DNA of 61,092 nucleotides, from NCBI GenBank assembly GCA_016873255.1, contig VGXR01000011.1, positions 1 to 61,092 on the forward strand. Direction: 5' to 3'. A program made the position numbers and the translations under genes. The notes below the pieces were generated by a model. It did no database searches. It was not told where the DNA came from and was given only the letters and a program-made list of their open reading frames with translations. Shown one piece after another: positions 54,011-61,092 of this stretch (the stretch's first letter is position 1; each line of letters opens with the position of its first letter). Origin of the DNA: Planctomycetota bacterium (GTDB taxonomy: Bacteria > Planctomycetota > Phycisphaerae > Phycisphaerales > SM1A02).

Positions 54011-55144
54011 TCAGTGCCCGAACAGGTTGGTCCGCGCGAACATCCCCTTCTCCTCGAAGTACGCCAGCGCCTCGTCCACGGATCGGAATATCCGGGTTGC
54101 CGTCTCGGTGATGAAGGGACTCGGGTTCTTCCGGGGCTTCCACACCACGTACACCTCCTTGGTGTGCTCGAAGGCGTGGTGCAGCTCGCGCTCCACTCCG
54201 CTCGAGAGCCCGGGGACGCCGCCCGGCAGCTCGGGGACCAGGCTGACGATCATGTCGCTCTGGTCGATGAGCTTGAAGTCGCGCATGTAGATCTGGCCGT
54301 CGACGTCGCCCGCGATGTCGAGCACTTCGCGGACGGGCACCTTCATCGGCGGCCCGCCGGCTCGCCCGCCGAAGCTGTGCGCCTCGACCTCGATGAAGTC
54401 CTTGCCCTCGCGCGCCGCGGCGATGGCCCGGTCGAGGAGAAGCTTCTCGTCCACGTCCCCCGGGTCAAACGTGATGAAGTGCTTGGCGAGCTCCGCGCGG
54501 AAGTGGTCGATCTCCGCCAGCACGTCTGGCATGTCCACCACGTGGCTCATCGGGAAGCTCGGGTAGACCTTGCGCATCTCGGGCCGCGTCACCAGGCGCA
54601 GGGCCGTCTCCACCGTGTCCTTCTGGCGGCCGCGGCTCAGGATGAAGAAGTTCTGCCCGCAGCCGAGGGCCTGCGCCATCAGCTCCGTGGCCAGGATCTC
54701 CTCCTCGCGCCAGACCATGCAGTCCTTGAGCGTGGCGTCGATCTCGTGCTCCTTGTGGAGCCGGTGGTGCACCACCTCGATGTTGTCCACGAGGCAGATG
54801 AACATCTCCGGCTTCAGCATCTGCAGCTGGTCGAAGTCGAAGGCGCTGAAGAGCCCGTGACGCCAGCGGAACGTGGCGTGCGTGTTGACGATGACGTTCG
54901 GGTGCTCCGACACGGGGCTGGTCGCGCTGATCACGTCCTTCAGCACCGCCCGGCGCAGGCTGGCCAGGCGCGACCACGGCAGGTCGAGGATGCGGCCCGG
55001 GCGCACGTCGGGCGCCTCGCGGTACATCAGGTTGCCGACGTTGAAGAGCTCCACCCGCTCGTGCTGGCGCTCCGCCCCGTCCACCACGGCCTGCAGGTAG
55101 GGCTTCTTGTCGACGCCGATCTGTCCTGTGACGATTGCTCGCAT
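54011..55144 (-). CDS. Two-domain protein: P-loop-like N-half, deoxyribosyltransferase-like C-half
   Basis: A 377-residue cytoplasmic protein. The N-terminus [16 protein letters not shown] resembles an imperfect Walker A loop of adenylate-kinase-like P-loop proteins (GxxGxxK, but Lys-Pro rather than Lys-Ser/Thr). The middle is helical. The C-terminal half contains [16 protein letters not shown], the [22 protein letters not shown] segment and EALAYF, a pattern like nucleoside 2-deoxyribosyltransferases (D...SD, G.ERE). Both assignments are tentative and I know no named family. A TACGAT box (55159-55154) is nine bases before the ATG at 55144; 61 bases separate it from ispF. Confidence 0.6.
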   Translation of the reverse strand: MRAIVTGQIGVDKKPYLQAVVDGAERQHERVELFNVGNLMYREAPDVRPGRILDLPWSRLASLRRAVLKDVISATSPVSEHPNVIVNTHATFRWRHGLFSAFDFDQLQMLKPEMFICLVDNIEVVHHRLHKEHEIDATLKDCMVWREEEILATELMAQALGCGQNFFILSRGRQKDTVETALRLVTRPEMRKVYPSFPMSHVVDMPDVLAEIDHFRAELAKHFITFDPGDVDEKLLLDRAIAAAREGKDFIEVEAHSFGGRAGGPPMKVPVREVLDIAGDVDGQIYMRDFKLIDQSDMIVSLVPELPGGVPGLSSGVERELHHAFEHTKEVYVVWKPRKNPSPFITETATRIFRSVDEALAYFEEKGMFARTNLFGH

Positions 55145-55205
55145 GGGACGGCCATCGTATGGCCTGCCGCGCGCCAACGCGCCTCCCGCGGCGGTTCCGC
55201 GCCGA

Positions 55206-55709
55206 TCAGCGCCGCACCAGGAGCACCGACACGTGCGCCTCGATCGCGCGTCCCTCGCCCACCGCGTCGACCCGCTCGTGGGTCTTCCCCTTCAGGTTGA
55301 GGTCGCGCGCCGGCACCCCCAAGATGTGGGCGAGGTTCTCGACCACCTCGCGCTTGCGCGGCCCCATCTTGGGGCGCTCGCAGACCACGGTCATGTCCAT
55401 GTTGCCCACGTCCCAGCCCGCGGCCCGCATGCGCCGCGCGGCCTCCTCGAGGAACACGCGGCTGTCGAGGCCGTTGTTCTCCGGCGCGCTGTCCGGGAAG
55501 AGCTGCCCGATGTCCGGCTCGCCGATGGCACCGAGGATGGCATCGGTCACCGCGTGCATCAGGACATCGCCGTCGGAATGCGCCACCGGCCCGCGGTCGT
55601 GGTCGAAGCGGATGCCTCCGAGCACGAAGGGACGCCCCGCGCCCTGCGGCGCGATCGGCTCAAGCCTGTGGAGGTCGTAGCCGTGCCCGATGCGGACGTC
55701 CGCGGGCAT
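55206..55709 (-). CDS. ispF: 2-C-methyl-D-erythritol 2,4-cyclodiphosphate synthase
   Basis: A 167-residue MEP-pathway enzyme that cyclises CDP-methylerythritol 2-phosphate. The metal site GHGYDLHRL at the N-terminus, HSDGDVLMHAVTDAILGA, DIGQLFPDS, and MTVVCERPKMGP with a C-terminal KGKTHERVDAVGEG all match. Homotrimer by family knowledge. It starts three bases after the stop of the lipoprotein gene, at the end of a murD-containing operon. ispE is far away at 18419. Confidence 0.96.
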   Translation of the reverse strand: MPADVRIGHGYDLHRLEPIAPQGAGRPFVLGGIRFDHDRGPVAHSDGDVLMHAVTDAILGAIGEPDIGQLFPDSAPENNGLDSRVFLEEAARRMRAAGWDVGNMDMTVVCERPKMGPRKREVVENLAHILGVPARDLNLKGKTHERVDAVGEGRAIEAHVSVLLVRR

Positions 55710-55712
55710 GGA

Positions 55713-56249
55713 TCAGGTGTCCGGGTTGTGGCGCTCGCCGCGGGGCGCGCGCGGCTGGGCCACGGGGCCCGGCGCATCGGAGCCCACCTGCAGGCGGTAG
55801 CTCTCGTCCGGCTTCGCCTGCTCCGGGGCGGGGCGGTAGCTGACGACGATGTTGCGGCAGCCGCGCCCGGGGCAGCTGAGCACGTTGTCGAGCGAGCCCG
55901 TCTGCGTGCCCTTCTTCCAGAGCGAGTACATCATGCGCGCGGGCCGGGCCACCGGGTCGTCGCCGCCGTCCTCGTCGAAGTTGAAGGTCAGCTGCTTGCC
56001 CGGCGGGATCTCCATGATGAAGAACGGGGTGCCGTCGGGGTGGGCCGCGGAGCGCTCGCAAACGTTGAGCACCGTCACCGTGGTGGGGAGCATCGACGTG
56101 CTCTCGTATGTGAACCCGCCGTCGGTGTGCGGCATGAAGCCGCCCGAGGTGCTGTAGCAGCCGGCCACGGTGGCCGCGGCGGCCAGGGCGAGGGCGGCGG
56201 CGATGCGGGAACGGGTCCGGGCGGCGTCAAGGCTCATGGGCATCTGCAT
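55713..56249 (-). CDS. Lipoprotein, unknown function
   Basis: A 178-residue lipoprotein: a signal with basic RTRSR, a hydrophobic stretch and the lipobox VAGC (C31), then a soluble beta-rich domain containing TVTVLNVCERS and LTFNFDEDGG, and a Pro/Arg-rich tail. The domain faintly recalls YcfL-type lipoproteins but I do not assign it. The ATG at 56249 lies five bases after a TAGGAT that includes the murD stop; ATGs at 56243 and 56237 are alternatives. It sits between murD and ispF in one operon. Confidence 0.7.
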   Translation of the reverse strand: MQMPMSLDAARTRSRIAAALALAAAATVAGCYSTSGGFMPHTDGGFTYESTSMLPTTVTVLNVCERSAAHPDGTPFFIMEIPPGKQLTFNFDEDGGDDPVARPARMMYSLWKKGTQTGSLDNVLSCPGRGCRNIVVSYRPAPEQAKPDESYRLQVGSDAPGPVAQPRAPRGERHNPDT

Positions 56250-56257
56250 CGGCAATC

Positions 56258-57625
56258 CTACAGGTTCTTCACCAGTGCCGAGAATTCCTCGCCTCGCCGC
56301 TCGTAGTTGGCGTACTGGTCCCAGCTTGCGCAGGCCGGCGACAGCAGGAGGACGTCGCCCGGGCGCGCGCGGTCGGCCGCCGCTCGGACCGCGTGCTTGA
56401 GCGTGCCGCAGTCGCGGGCGTTGGCGTGCGCCACCAGCTGCCGTGCGGTGGCGCCGATCGCGTAGAGGCCCGCGAGGCGCGGAGCGAGGTCGCGGATGGA
56501 GCCGAGCTCCACCTTCTTGTCGTAGCCGCCCGCGATGAGGTGGATCCGGGCCGCATCCGGGAAGGCGCCCACGGCGAGCAGCGCGGCGTCCGGCGTGGTG
56601 CTCTTGGAGTCGTTGAAGCAGCGGAGCCCGCCGAACGTGCCCACGTACTCCAGCCGGTGCGGCAGCGAGCGGAAGTCGCCGAGGCGCGCCAGGAGCCGCG
56701 TGCGGTCGGGACGCTCGCCCGCGGACCGGATTGCCGCCTCCGCCGCGAGCACCGCAAGCCGCGCGTTGCGCCGCTGGTGCTCGCCCGGCACGTTCGGCAT
56801 GTCGATGGCCCGGAGCAGCTCGTCGAGCTCGCCGCGAGCGGGCAGCGCCGCACCGCCCCACCACGCGCCGCCGAGCGCATGCGCGGCCTCCGCGGCCGCG
56901 GCGGGCTGTTCCTCGCCGAACAGCGTGATGAAGGCATCGCCCGCACGCTGGTGCCTGCGGATCTCCGCCTTGCTGCGCATGTAGTGCGTGAGCGATCCGT
57001 GCCAGTCCACGTGGTTGGGCGCGAGGTTGGTGAGCACTGCCACCCGCGCCGACCACGGCTCCAGCCCGGCCCACGCCGCGCCCTCGCCGAGCCACCAGAG
57101 CATCGCGCTGGAGAGCTCGAGCACGGTGAATTCGTCCGGCCGCGGTGCCGCGCCGAGGAGCGAGCCGCCGATGTTGCCGCCGAGGCGCGCCGTGCGGGGG
57201 GCATCGTCGAGGAGCAGGGCGATCATGCTGGAAGTGCTGCTCTTTCCCGCACTCCCGGTGACGGCCACGGTGCGATCGCGGTCGAGCTCATCCACGGCCA
57301 GCCGGATCTCGGTCGTCACCGGAGTGCCGGCCTCGCGCGCCGCGCGCAGGTACGCGTTGTCCCAGGGCACGGGCACAGCGGGGTTGGCCACCACCAGGTC
57401 GGCATCGGCGAAGTCGCGCTCGTCGTGGCCGCCGAGCCGCAGCGTGACGGCGCCCGAGTCGCACGCCTCCGCCAGCTCCGCGAGCGGCCTCTCCAGGCGC
57501 TCGCTCGGGTCGCGATCCGTGAGCAGCACGCGTGCGCCGCGCGCAAGCAGCCACCGCGTGACGCCCAGCCCGCCGCCGAACTGCCCCAGCCCCATCACCG
57601 TGACGCGCGCGTCCTTGAGCTGCAT
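56258..57625 (-). CDS. murD: UDP-N-acetylmuramoyl-L-alanine--D-glutamate ligase
   Basis: A 455-residue Mur ligase that adds D-glutamate to the peptidoglycan precursor, consistent with a planctomycete that builds a wall. The N-terminal Rossmann domain has TVMGLGQFGGGLG; the ATP loop is VAVTGSAGKSSTSSM, where most MurD proteins have GTNGKS (Thr-Asn replaced by Ser-Ala); then LELSSAMLWW, TNLAPNHVDWHGSL and, near the C-terminus, FNDSKSTTPDA and ACASWDQYANYERRG. All other landmarks are normal. It begins five bases after the MlaF-like gene. Confidence 0.93.
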   Translation of the reverse strand: MQLKDARVTVMGLGQFGGGLGVTRWLLARGARVLLTDRDPSERLERPLAELAEACDSGAVTLRLGGHDERDFADADLVVANPAVPVPWDNAYLRAAREAGTPVTTEIRLAVDELDRDRTVAVTGSAGKSSTSSMIALLLDDAPRTARLGGNIGGSLLGAAPRPDEFTVLELSSAMLWWLGEGAAWAGLEPWSARVAVLTNLAPNHVDWHGSLTHYMRSKAEIRRHQRAGDAFITLFGEEQPAAAAEAAHALGGAWWGGAALPARGELDELLRAIDMPNVPGEHQRRNARLAVLAAEAAIRSAGERPDRTRLLARLGDFRSLPHRLEYVGTFGGLRCFNDSKSTTPDAALLAVGAFPDAARIHLIAGGYDKKVELGSIRDLAPRLAGLYAIGATARQLVAHANARDCGTLKHAVRAAADRARPGDVLLLSPACASWDQYANYERRGEEFSALVKNL

Positions 57626-57630
57626 GGGCG

Positions 57631-58557
57631 TCACCGGGTTGGCGTGATGGACGGCGACGCAGGCAGCGGCGCCAGCAGGCCCATCAGGTCGTCGGCGTAG
57701 CTCGTCATGGTGCGCCGGTCGGTGATCGGCCCGGCGGCATCGCCGCGGATGAACTGTCGCACGATCCGGTCGTCCTCCGGGAGCATCGACGCCTGGTCGT
57801 TGCCCAGCGAGCGGATGCGCTCGTACTCGGCGCGCGGCGCGATCTTCAGGCATCGCCCCTTGTCGAGCATCACCATGCGGTCGGCGATGGTGAACGCGCT
57901 GTCCATCTCGTGGGTCACCACCACGCTGGTCACGCCCAGCTTCTTCGTGAGGGTGAGGATCAGCTGGTCGATCTCGGCGCTCGTCACGGGGTCGAGGCCG
58001 GCGCTCGGCTCGTCGTAGAAGATGATCTCCGGGTCGAGCGCGAGCGCGCGCGCAAGGCCCGCGCGCTTCTTCATGCCGCCCGAGATCTGCGCCGGGAACT
58101 TGTCCGCGTGCTCGCGCAGGCCCACGGCCTCGAGCTTCATCTTCACCTGCAGGTCGATGAGGTCCGGGGGCAGGTCGGTCAGCTCGCGCATCGGCAGCGC
58201 CACGTTGTCGGCGATCGACATCGACTGGTACAGCGCGCCGCTCTGGAACAGGATGCCGAAGCGACGGCGCAGCGCATCGAGGCGCGTCTCGTCGACCTGC
58301 GCGATGTCCTCGCCGAACAGGCGGACGCGCCCCTCGGTGGGGGCCTTGCCGCCGATCATCAGCCCCAGCAGCGTGCTCTTGCCGCAGCCCGAGCCGCCCA
58401 TCACCACCAGCGTCTCGCCCCGGCGCACCTTGAGGTCCAGCCCGGAGAGCACGGTCTGCTTCCCGAACCGCATGACGAGGCGTTCCACCTCGATCACGAC
58501 GTCCTCATCGGGCGGGTTCTTCGCGGCGCTCTGCGTTGGGTCGTTCTCGGGGGCCAT
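57631..58557 (-). CDS. mlaF: MlaF-type ABC transporter ATP-binding protein
   Basis: A 308-residue ATPase of the lipid-trafficking MCE/Mla class. Walker A is GGSGCGKST, the signature QISGGMKKRAGLARAL is diagnostic of this class, Walker B is IIFYDEPSAGLDPVTS, and the H-loop is VVTHEMDSAF. A C-terminal extension of about 40 residues follows. No permease (mlaE) or MCE protein is adjacent, so those partners are elsewhere. It overlaps the DUF4190-type gene upstream by 53 bases and precedes murD by five. Confidence 0.85.
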   Translation of the reverse strand: MAPENDPTQSAAKNPPDEDVVIEVERLVMRFGKQTVLSGLDLKVRRGETLVVMGGSGCGKSTLLGLMIGGKAPTEGRVRLFGEDIAQVDETRLDALRRRFGILFQSGALYQSMSIADNVALPMRELTDLPPDLIDLQVKMKLEAVGLREHADKFPAQISGGMKKRAGLARALALDPEIIFYDEPSAGLDPVTSAEIDQLILTLTKKLGVTSVVVTHEMDSAFTIADRMVMLDKGRCLKIAPRAEYERIRSLGNDQASMLPEDDRIVRQFIRGDAAGPITDRRTMTSYADDLMGLLAPLPASPSITPTR

Positions 58558-59212
58558 CCTCGGGCCACACGATACGCGTTCCGTCGGGCATCTCGAACTC
58601 GTAGCGACGCACCCGCACCGAGGTGGGTGCCTCTCCGGCGAGCGGACGCTCGTACACGACCGTGGCAGGCACCGACGTGGTACCCGCCGCTCCCCTGAAG
58701 CGCGCCTTGAAGAGCCCTGACATCTCCCGCTCCGGCACGGGCACGGTGGGCTCGGGCACCGCGCGCCCGAAGTCCGGTTCCAAGGCCTCGAACTCGCCGA
58801 GCGACGCCCGCAGCGGGGCCACCCAGGCAGCCACCCTGTCCGAGGTTGCCTCGTGCCCCGGCCCGGCCATGCGCTCGCGGAAGCCCTCGGCGTCCCCGGT
58901 CCAGGCGGCGCGGAGCGCCTCTGCGGGCCGTTCAACCGTGGCCCGGCGCACCTCGGCCATCAGCCACCCGAGCCCAGCCTGCGCGGCGGAGGTGGTGAGC
59001 CCGATCACGATCGCCGCCCATGCCAGCGCGCGCCCGCGCTCGTGGGGCCGCGACCGAAGCCGCAGAAGCGCCACCAGCCCCAGCACCGGTGCGGCGACGC
59101 TCACGACCGGCAGCACCGACACCAGGAGCGCCGCCATGGCGATGGGGTTCCAGCGGCTCGGGCCCACCCGCTCGCTGGTCTGGGTATCCGGCGTCAGCGT
59201 CTCCGTGGTCAT
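58505..59212 (-). CDS. DUF4190-type membrane protein (second of pair)
   Basis: A 235-residue protein. A DUF4190-like double helix lies at residues 20-78 (IAMAALLVSVLPVVSVAAPVLG, then LRLRSRPHERGRALAWAAIVIG), followed by an exposed domain of about 150 residues with alternating helices and strands and an Arg-rich end. It starts by ATGA overlap with the upstream paralogue and its 3' end overlaps the mlaF gene by 53 bases. Function unknown. Confidence 0.72.
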   Translation of the reverse strand: MTTETLTPDTQTSERVGPSRWNPIAMAALLVSVLPVVSVAAPVLGLVALLRLRSRPHERGRALAWAAIVIGLTTSAAQAGLGWLMAEVRRATVERPAEALRAAWTGDAEGFRERMAGPGHEATSDRVAAWVAPLRASLGEFEALEPDFGRAVPEPTVPVPEREMSGLFKARFRGAAGTTSVPATVVYERPLAGEAPTSVRVRRYEFEMPDGTRIVWPEDGPRERPNAERREEPAR

Positions 59213-59835
59213 GGTTGGGTTCCTTCGGCAGCGGGCAGGCGCAGCCTGCGGTCGCCCACCTCGAGTTCGATGCTCCTGAGCACCAGCCTCGGCTGCAGCG
59301 ATGCCGAATCGGTGGCGAACGTCGCGCTGCCGAAGCCGACGGCCTTTGCGCCCGTGGCGGTGAAGGCCACGGTCACGGTGCGGTCGGCAAGTCCCTGCAT
59401 GGCGCGGTTGGTGATGGCCACGGCCCGCACCTCTCCGAGCGCGTCCCGGGCTTGCGCGGTGAACGCCGTCGCGGCGTCGGCCGCGGGTTCCAGCGACCGT
59501 TCCCAGCGCATCGCCGCCGCGCCCGGCCGCCCGAGGCCGGCATCGATCGCCTCGGTTGCCTGCGCGTCCATGGCGTCCAGTGCGTCGGCGCCGAGCCGCT
59601 CGAGAAGCACTCCCCACCCGATCAGGATGGCCGCAGCCAGCGCGATGGCGCCCACCGCAAGGCCCTTGCCGGTGCGCGCACCGCCGCCTTCGCGGATCCG
59701 CACCAGGGCCGTGATGCCCAGGGCGATGGCTGCCAGCGCCGTCAGCGGGCACCACCCCAGCACCAACGCCACCAGGAACGCCGCCAGCGCGGTGGGTTCG
59801 AGGGTTGATGCGGCGGGTCGTTGCGGGCTTGCCAC
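59209..59835 (-). CDS. DUF4190-type membrane protein (first of pair)
   Basis: A 208-residue protein with a DUF4190-like region (residues 15-70; LAAFLVALVLGWCPL, then ALGITALVRIREGGGARTGKGLAVG) and an exposed C-terminal domain ending VGDRRLRLPAAEG. It is a likely paralogue of the next gene, with the same arrangement. A GTG start at 59835 is preceded by TACCCT nine bases upstream (59850-59845). It heads the operon DUF4190-DUF4190-mlaF-murD-lipoprotein-ispF. Confidence 0.7.
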   Translation of the reverse strand: MASPQRPAASTLEPTALAAFLVALVLGWCPLTALAAIALGITALVRIREGGGARTGKGLAVGAIALAAAILIGWGVLLERLGADALDAMDAQATEAIDAGLGRPGAAAMRWERSLEPAADAATAFTAQARDALGEVRAVAITNRAMQGLADRTVTVAFTATGAKAVGFGSATFATDSASLQPRLVLRSIELEVGDRRLRLPAAEGTQP

Positions 59836-59918
59836 GGGCGCAGAAGGGTAGCAATGGAAGCAGCGCCGCCGGGCGGCGGGCCGGGCAGCGGCTGGACTGA
59901 CGACGCCGGACGCGGGGC

Positions 59919-61092
59919 TCAGCCCCAGCTTAAAAGCAGGAACCCGAGGTCCGCGCCGTTGACCACGCCGTTGGCGTCAAGGTCCGGTGCGCACGGGCTG
60001 GAGGCGCAGGGCCCCCACGAGGCGAGGAGGATCGCCAGGTCCGCGCCGTTGACGCTGCCGTTGCAGTCGAGGTCGGCCGCGTTGCATGTGCTTGACGGAA
60101 CCCGCGTCACCACCGGCAGCGACCCGCCCGTCTTGAAGAGGCCGATGGTGGTGGTGCCCTGCACGGGCCGCGAGTTGGCATCGAACCAGAAGTTGTAGAC
60201 CGTGGACCAGCGCAGCGCGTTGGCGTTGGGGTTCTGCGCGAAGGTCTGCGTGCACTGCCAGCGCACCTGCCCGCCGGTGGTGGTCACGGTCCAGTCGGTG
60301 CCGTCGAACGGCTCGCCCGAGTGGTAGCGAACGTCCTTGAAGCCGACGTTGGTCACCGCCACGCTTGCGGGCACCTGCACCGCGAAGCTCGATGCGGCCG
60401 CATCGGAGTTCATGTTGAGCACCGCGTACTCGTAGCGCCACGTGCCCGGAGTGATCTCGTAGGCGTTGCAGCCCAGCACGTAGCGGCCGTCGGTGGCATC
60501 CGCGATGGCGATCGTGGCGTTGGGGTTGACCGCCGGCCAGTGGAAGATCGCGGGCCGCGACTGCTGCGTGGGACCGGTCAGCGCGATGTTGTAGGCGCCG
60601 CCCGAGAGCGTGCCCACGGTGAACGTGCGGTAGCTCGAGTTGTTGTTGTCGTTGTTGTTGGCCGCGTCCTGCGGGTGGATGTACTGGCACTCGGCCAGGT
60701 ACACGGCTCCGGCATTGAGCGCGGGGTTGAGGTCGTTGCCGTCGATCTGCACGCGGCGGCCGATGGTGCCCTGGCCCGACGGGATGCCGGGCCACGCGGT
60801 GCTGCCCGTTGCCGGGAACGCGCCGGTGGAGGGGTTGACCTCGAAGCGCGGGCCGAGGTCTCCCTGGTTGCCGTTGAGCCCTGCGGTGTACGGGTCGCTG
60901 CACCCGACGCCGAGCAGGCTGGGGCAGCCGCTCCCCGCGGGCGTGCAGCTGCCGCACAGCGATTCCTGCAGCGCGCAGAAGCCGTGCTTTATCCAGCTGA
61001 GGCCGATCTGCTCGAAGCGCCCGCCCTTGATGCGGTAGGCGTTCTGCGGGATGACCGGGTGGTTGCTGGTGCCCGCGTACCAGTCAAGCTGC
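59919..61092 (-). CDS. Secreted protein with dockerin-like tail (5' partial)
   Basis: The visible 390 codons are the C-terminal part of a larger protein whose start lies beyond the window edge. From the edge: WYAGTSNHPVIPQNAYR, then RFEQIGLSWIKHGFCAL and a Cys-rich CGSCTPAGSGC segment; then a beta-rich domain with a run of Asn and Asp (NNNDNNNSS) and WQCTQTFAQNPNANALRW. Two dockerin-like repeats with flanking cysteines end the protein (DLDCNGSVNGADLAILLA and DLDANGVVNGADLGFLLL). I take it as an extracellular protein of a planctomycete-specific family of unknown function. Confidence 0.8.
   Translation of the reverse strand, partial: QLDWYAGTSNHPVIPQNAYRIKGGRFEQIGLSWIKHGFCALQESLCGSCTPAGSGCPSLLGVGCSDPYTAGLNGNQGDLGPRFEVNPSTGAFPATGSTAWPGIPSGQGTIGRRVQIDGNDLNPALNAGAVYLAECQYIHPQDAANNNDNNNSSYRTFTVGTLSGGAYNIALTGPTQQSRPAIFHWPAVNPNATIAIADATDGRYVLGCNAYEITPGTWRYEYAVLNMNSDAAASSFAVQVPASVAVTNVGFKDVRYHSGEPFDGTDWTVTTTGGQVRWQCTQTFAQNPNANALRWSTVYNFWFDANSRPVQGTTTIGLFKTGGSLPVVTRVPSSTCNAADLDCNGSVNGADLAILLASWGPCASSPCAPDLDANGVVNGADLGFLLLSWG

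Overview
The window comes from a very GC-rich bacterial chromosome that reads as a planctomycete of the Phycisphaerae type. Five genes encode secreted proteins whose C-termini carry two short dockerin-like repeats (DLNxDGxVNGADLGLLLG), a tail I associate with that group. A PEP-CTERM-like tail is also present, and the housekeeping genes are scattered in short operons. I found no rRNA, tRNA or CRISPR. This placement is inference from protein style, not from a marker gene.

Layout. 1-2265: end of an AmpG-like MFS transporter, then purM. 2266-2595: a junction with hairpins and short repeats. 2595-8356: the tail of a FAD/NAD(P)-binding oxidoreductase, nfo fused in frame to a TPR lipoprotein, queF, a 981-residue secreted protein and a gutted GntR gene under an intact operator. 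8541-9962: remains of an IS3-family transposase and a truncated DNA cytosine methyltransferase. 10198-14058: two secreted dockerin-tailed proteins with near-identical 3' hairpin pairs. 14203-23778: arfB, an outer-membrane-type protein, a metallophosphoesterase, a PLP decarboxylase, a small Cys-rich membrane protein, ispE, pepF, a lysine/saccharopine dehydrogenase-like gene, a MITE-like inverted repeat and nadA. 23783-30008: a giant AsmA-like protein, an acyltransferase and nuoI. 30055-35048: atpZ-atpI-like-atpBEFHA, closed by a hairpin without atpG, atpD or atpC. 35146-39377: a sugar epimerase, a PIG-L deacetylase, a secreted protein and truA. 39622-40707: a third dockerin-tailed protein. 40817-53852: an alpha-glucan locus. 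54011-61092: a two-domain nucleotide-type protein, then ispF, a lipoprotein, murD, an MlaF-like ATPase, two DUF4190-type membrane proteins and a fifth dockerin-tailed protein cut by the window edge.

How the genes work together. The clearest functional unit is 40817-53852: a sugar ABC importer (binding protein fused to one permease, a second permease, an ATPase), a divergent secreted GH13 amylase, malQ, an alpha-glucan phosphorylase, and a convergent secreted branching-enzyme-type GH13 protein. Together they could take an external alpha-glucan to glucose-1-phosphate. A second theme is translation initiation: many first genes of transcription units have a TANNNT box 6, 7 or 9 nt before the start codon and no Shine-Dalgarno, which suggests leaderless or nearly leaderless mRNAs. 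Others clearly use Shine-Dalgarno leaders. Between 2.3 and 10 kb there are signs of insertion and decay around housekeeping genes.
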